The position numbers and the translations under genes were made by a program. The notes under the pieces are model-generated. The model had not been told where the DNA came from. It saw nothing but the letters and a program-made list of their open reading frames with translations, and did no database searches. Of a DNA stretch of 64,000 nt, positions 62,401-64,000 are shown one piece after another. Position 1 is the first letter of the stretch; each line of letters opens with the position of its first letter. This stretch comes from Clusia tigrina (Eukaryota > Arthropoda > Insecta > Diptera > Clusiidae), in contig OV050030.1 of NCBI GenBank assembly GCA_920105625.2, positions 246,791,889 through 246,855,888 on the forward strand, read 5' to 3'.

Positions 62401-64000
62401 TCAAAGTTTGCAACATACAAATGCTTGTAACTTTTTACTGGAGCGTCATAAAACCTTGAAATTTTGTAACAATAAAGTAATCGAGCCTCTTGTCAATTTA
62501 AGCTATCGCTCAAAGCTATGCTACCCTTGAGTCCCAAATCAAACACTGATAAAACTTCAAATGGCCCTAACTTCTATACGGTACGTCCTACACCTATCAA
62601 TGTTGGCAACATACAAATGCTTGTAGCTTTTTACTGGAGCGTCATAAAACAATAAAATTTTGTAACAATAAAGTACTCGAGCCTCTTGTCAATTTAAGCT
62701 ATCGCTCAAAGCTATGCTACCTTTGAGTCCCAAATCAAACACTGATAAAACTTCAAATGGCCCTAACTTCTATACGGTACGTCCTACACCTATCAATGGT
62801 TGCAACATACAAATGCTTGTAACTTTCTACTGGAGCGTCATAAAAAAATGAAATTTTGTAACAATAAAGTACTCGAGCCTCTTGTCAATTTAAGTTATCG
62901 CTCAAAGCTATGCTACACTTGAGTCCCAAATCAAACACTGATAAAACTTCAAATGGCCCTAATTTCTATACGGTACGTCCTACACCTATCAAAGTTTGCA
63001 ACATACAAATGCTTCTAACTTTTTACTGGAGCGTCATAAAACCTTGAAATTTTGTAACAATAAAGTACTCGAGCCTCTTGTCAATTTACGGTATCGCTCA
63101 CAGCTATGTTACCCTTGAGTCAGAAGCAAACACTGATAAAACTTCAAATGGCCCTCACTCCTATACGGTACGTCCTACAGCTATCAAAGTTTGCAATATA
63201 CAAATGCTTGTAACTTTTTACTGAAGCGTCATAAAACCTTGAAATTTTGTAACAATAAGGTACTCGAGCCTCTTGTCAAGTTAAGCTATCGCTCAAAGCT
63301 ATGCTACCCTTGAGTCCCAAAGCAAACACTGATAAAACTTCAAATGGCCCTAACTTCTATACGGTACGTCCTACACCTATCAATGTTTGCAACATACAAA
63401 TGCTTGTAACTTTTTACTGGAGCGTCATAAAACAATGAAATTTTGTAACAATAAAGTACTCGAGCCTCTTGTCAATTTAAGTTATCGCTGAAAGCTATGC
63501 TACCCTTGAGTCCCAAATAAGACACTGATAAAACTTCAAGTGGCTCTAACTTCTATACGGTACGTCCTACACCTATCAAAGTGTGCAACATACAAATGCT
63601 TGTAACTTTTTACTGGAGCGTCATAAAACCTTGAAATTTTGTAACAATAAAATACTCGAGCCTCTTGTCAAGTTACGCTATCGCTCAAAGCTATGCTACC
63701 CTTGAGTCCGAAATCAAACACTGATAAAACTTCAAATGGCCCTAACTTCTATACGGTACGTCCTACACCTATCAAGGTTTGCAACATACAAATACTTGTA
63801 ACTTTTTACTGGAGCGTCATAAAACCTTGAAATTTTGTAACAGTAAAGTACTCGAGCCTCTTGTCAATTTAAGCTATCGCTCAAAGCTATGCTACCCTTG
63901 AGTCCCAAATCAAACACTGATAAAACTTCAAATGGCCCTAACTTCCATACGGTAAGTCCTACACCTATCAAAGTTTGCAACATACAAATGCTTGTAACTT
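62401..64000 (+). repeat. Right edge: return of 29-38 kb monomer types
   Basis: About eight monomers with markers of the central mosaic: CATAAAACAATG, AATAAGACACTG, AAAGCAAACACTG, AAAGTGTGC, GTCCGAAATC, CAAGGTTTGC, AAATACTTG and AACAGTAAAG. The order near 63.3-63.86 kb resembles 33.15-33.7 kb. The last unit has TTCCATACGGTAAGTCC, otherwise seen near 41,035. The array continues past the window end. Confidence 0.75.

Larger units (their letters stand above)
1..64000 (+). repeat. Satellite DNA array, ~196-bp monomer, entire window
   Basis: Every part of the window aligns to one monomer of about 196 bp repeated head to tail, roughly 326 times, with no inverted copy and no interrupting sequence. 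Landmarks recurring in almost every unit, in order from ACTGGAGCGTC (base 1), are AACAATAAAG, AGTACTCGAG, AAGCTATCGCTC, TTGAGTC, CACTGATAAAAC, TATACGGTACGTCC and CAAATGCTTGTAAC. My by-eye consensus has 73 G+C in 196 bases. Spacings between matching variants are near-multiples of 196 (588, 1176, 1568, 2548), which fixes the period. Arrays of this size and monomer length are typical of eukaryotic centromeric or pericentromeric heterochromatin. That location is inference: no centromere protein data, flanking genes or telomere are visible. Both window edges cut the array, so its true length is unknown. Confidence 0.98.

Noticed and set aside
1..64000. Tandem rRNA, tRNA or snRNA gene repeats
   Set aside because: No A/B-box pair with a cloverleaf, no 5S internal control region and no T-rich Pol III terminator pattern beyond the TTTTT in the monomer could be recognised.
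1..64000. Transposon or retrotransposon insertion
   Set aside because: No interruption of the satellite longer than the 76-bp internal expansion at 29.7 kb was seen. There is no terminal repeat, target duplication or polymerase/transposase frame.

Overview
The whole 64 kb window is one uninterrupted satellite DNA array. It is a head-to-tail tandem repeat of a roughly 196-bp monomer, about 326 copies, all in the same orientation. I found no unique sequence, no credible protein gene, no tRNA or rRNA gene, no mobile element and no CRISPR array. The monomer consensus I built by eye is 196 bp long, about 37% G+C, and G-poor on the + strand (26 G against 47 C). A repeat of this length in a pure array of more than 64 kb points to a eukaryotic nuclear genome, most likely centromeric or pericentromeric heterochromatin. 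The species cannot be named from the sequence. Part of the monomer faintly recalls plant (legume) centromeric satellites, from memory only.

The information lies in how variant monomers are ordered. Long blocks of monomers are themselves duplicated in tandem (higher-order repeats, HORs), always in register with the 196-bp unit. Layout: (1) about 1-3,316, older mixed monomers with an 8-monomer duplication (offset 1,534 bp) that carries a 31-bp deletion. (2) 3,317-14,653 and 14,654-25,611, two tandem copies of an 11.34-kb block; copy 2 lacks exactly two monomers. The block contains nested 2.5-kb and 588-bp duplications. (3) About 25,612-29,450, a three-monomer (588-bp) HOR. (4) 29,451-38,729, a mosaic of the same types, with a 76-bp internal expansion at 29.7 kb and an 8-monomer duplication at 34-36.6 kb. 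(5) 38,730-43,471, a 13-monomer (2,548-bp) duplication. (6) About 43,258-57,335, a 22-monomer (4,307-bp) HOR in three copies; the first is rearranged, the last two are nearly identical. (7) About 56,030-61,330, a 14-monomer (2,743-bp) duplication, then a three-monomer patch from another HOR family. (8) 62,401-64,000, a return to the region-4 monomer types.

Short open reading frames of 60-133 codons recur on both strands but are by-products of the repeat. The period is not a multiple of three, the same peptides recur wherever the same monomer variant recurs, and single substitutions or indels destroy them in otherwise near-identical copies. I therefore list no CDS. The biological interest is a readable record of unequal exchange at several nested scales, plus a few structural signals carried in every monomer: a short dyad, an AATAAA hexamer on one strand only, an internal 13-bp echo, and retained CpG.

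All boundaries and identity statements were read by eye. Block edges are uncertain by tens of bases, because an exchange between identical monomers cannot be placed more finely.
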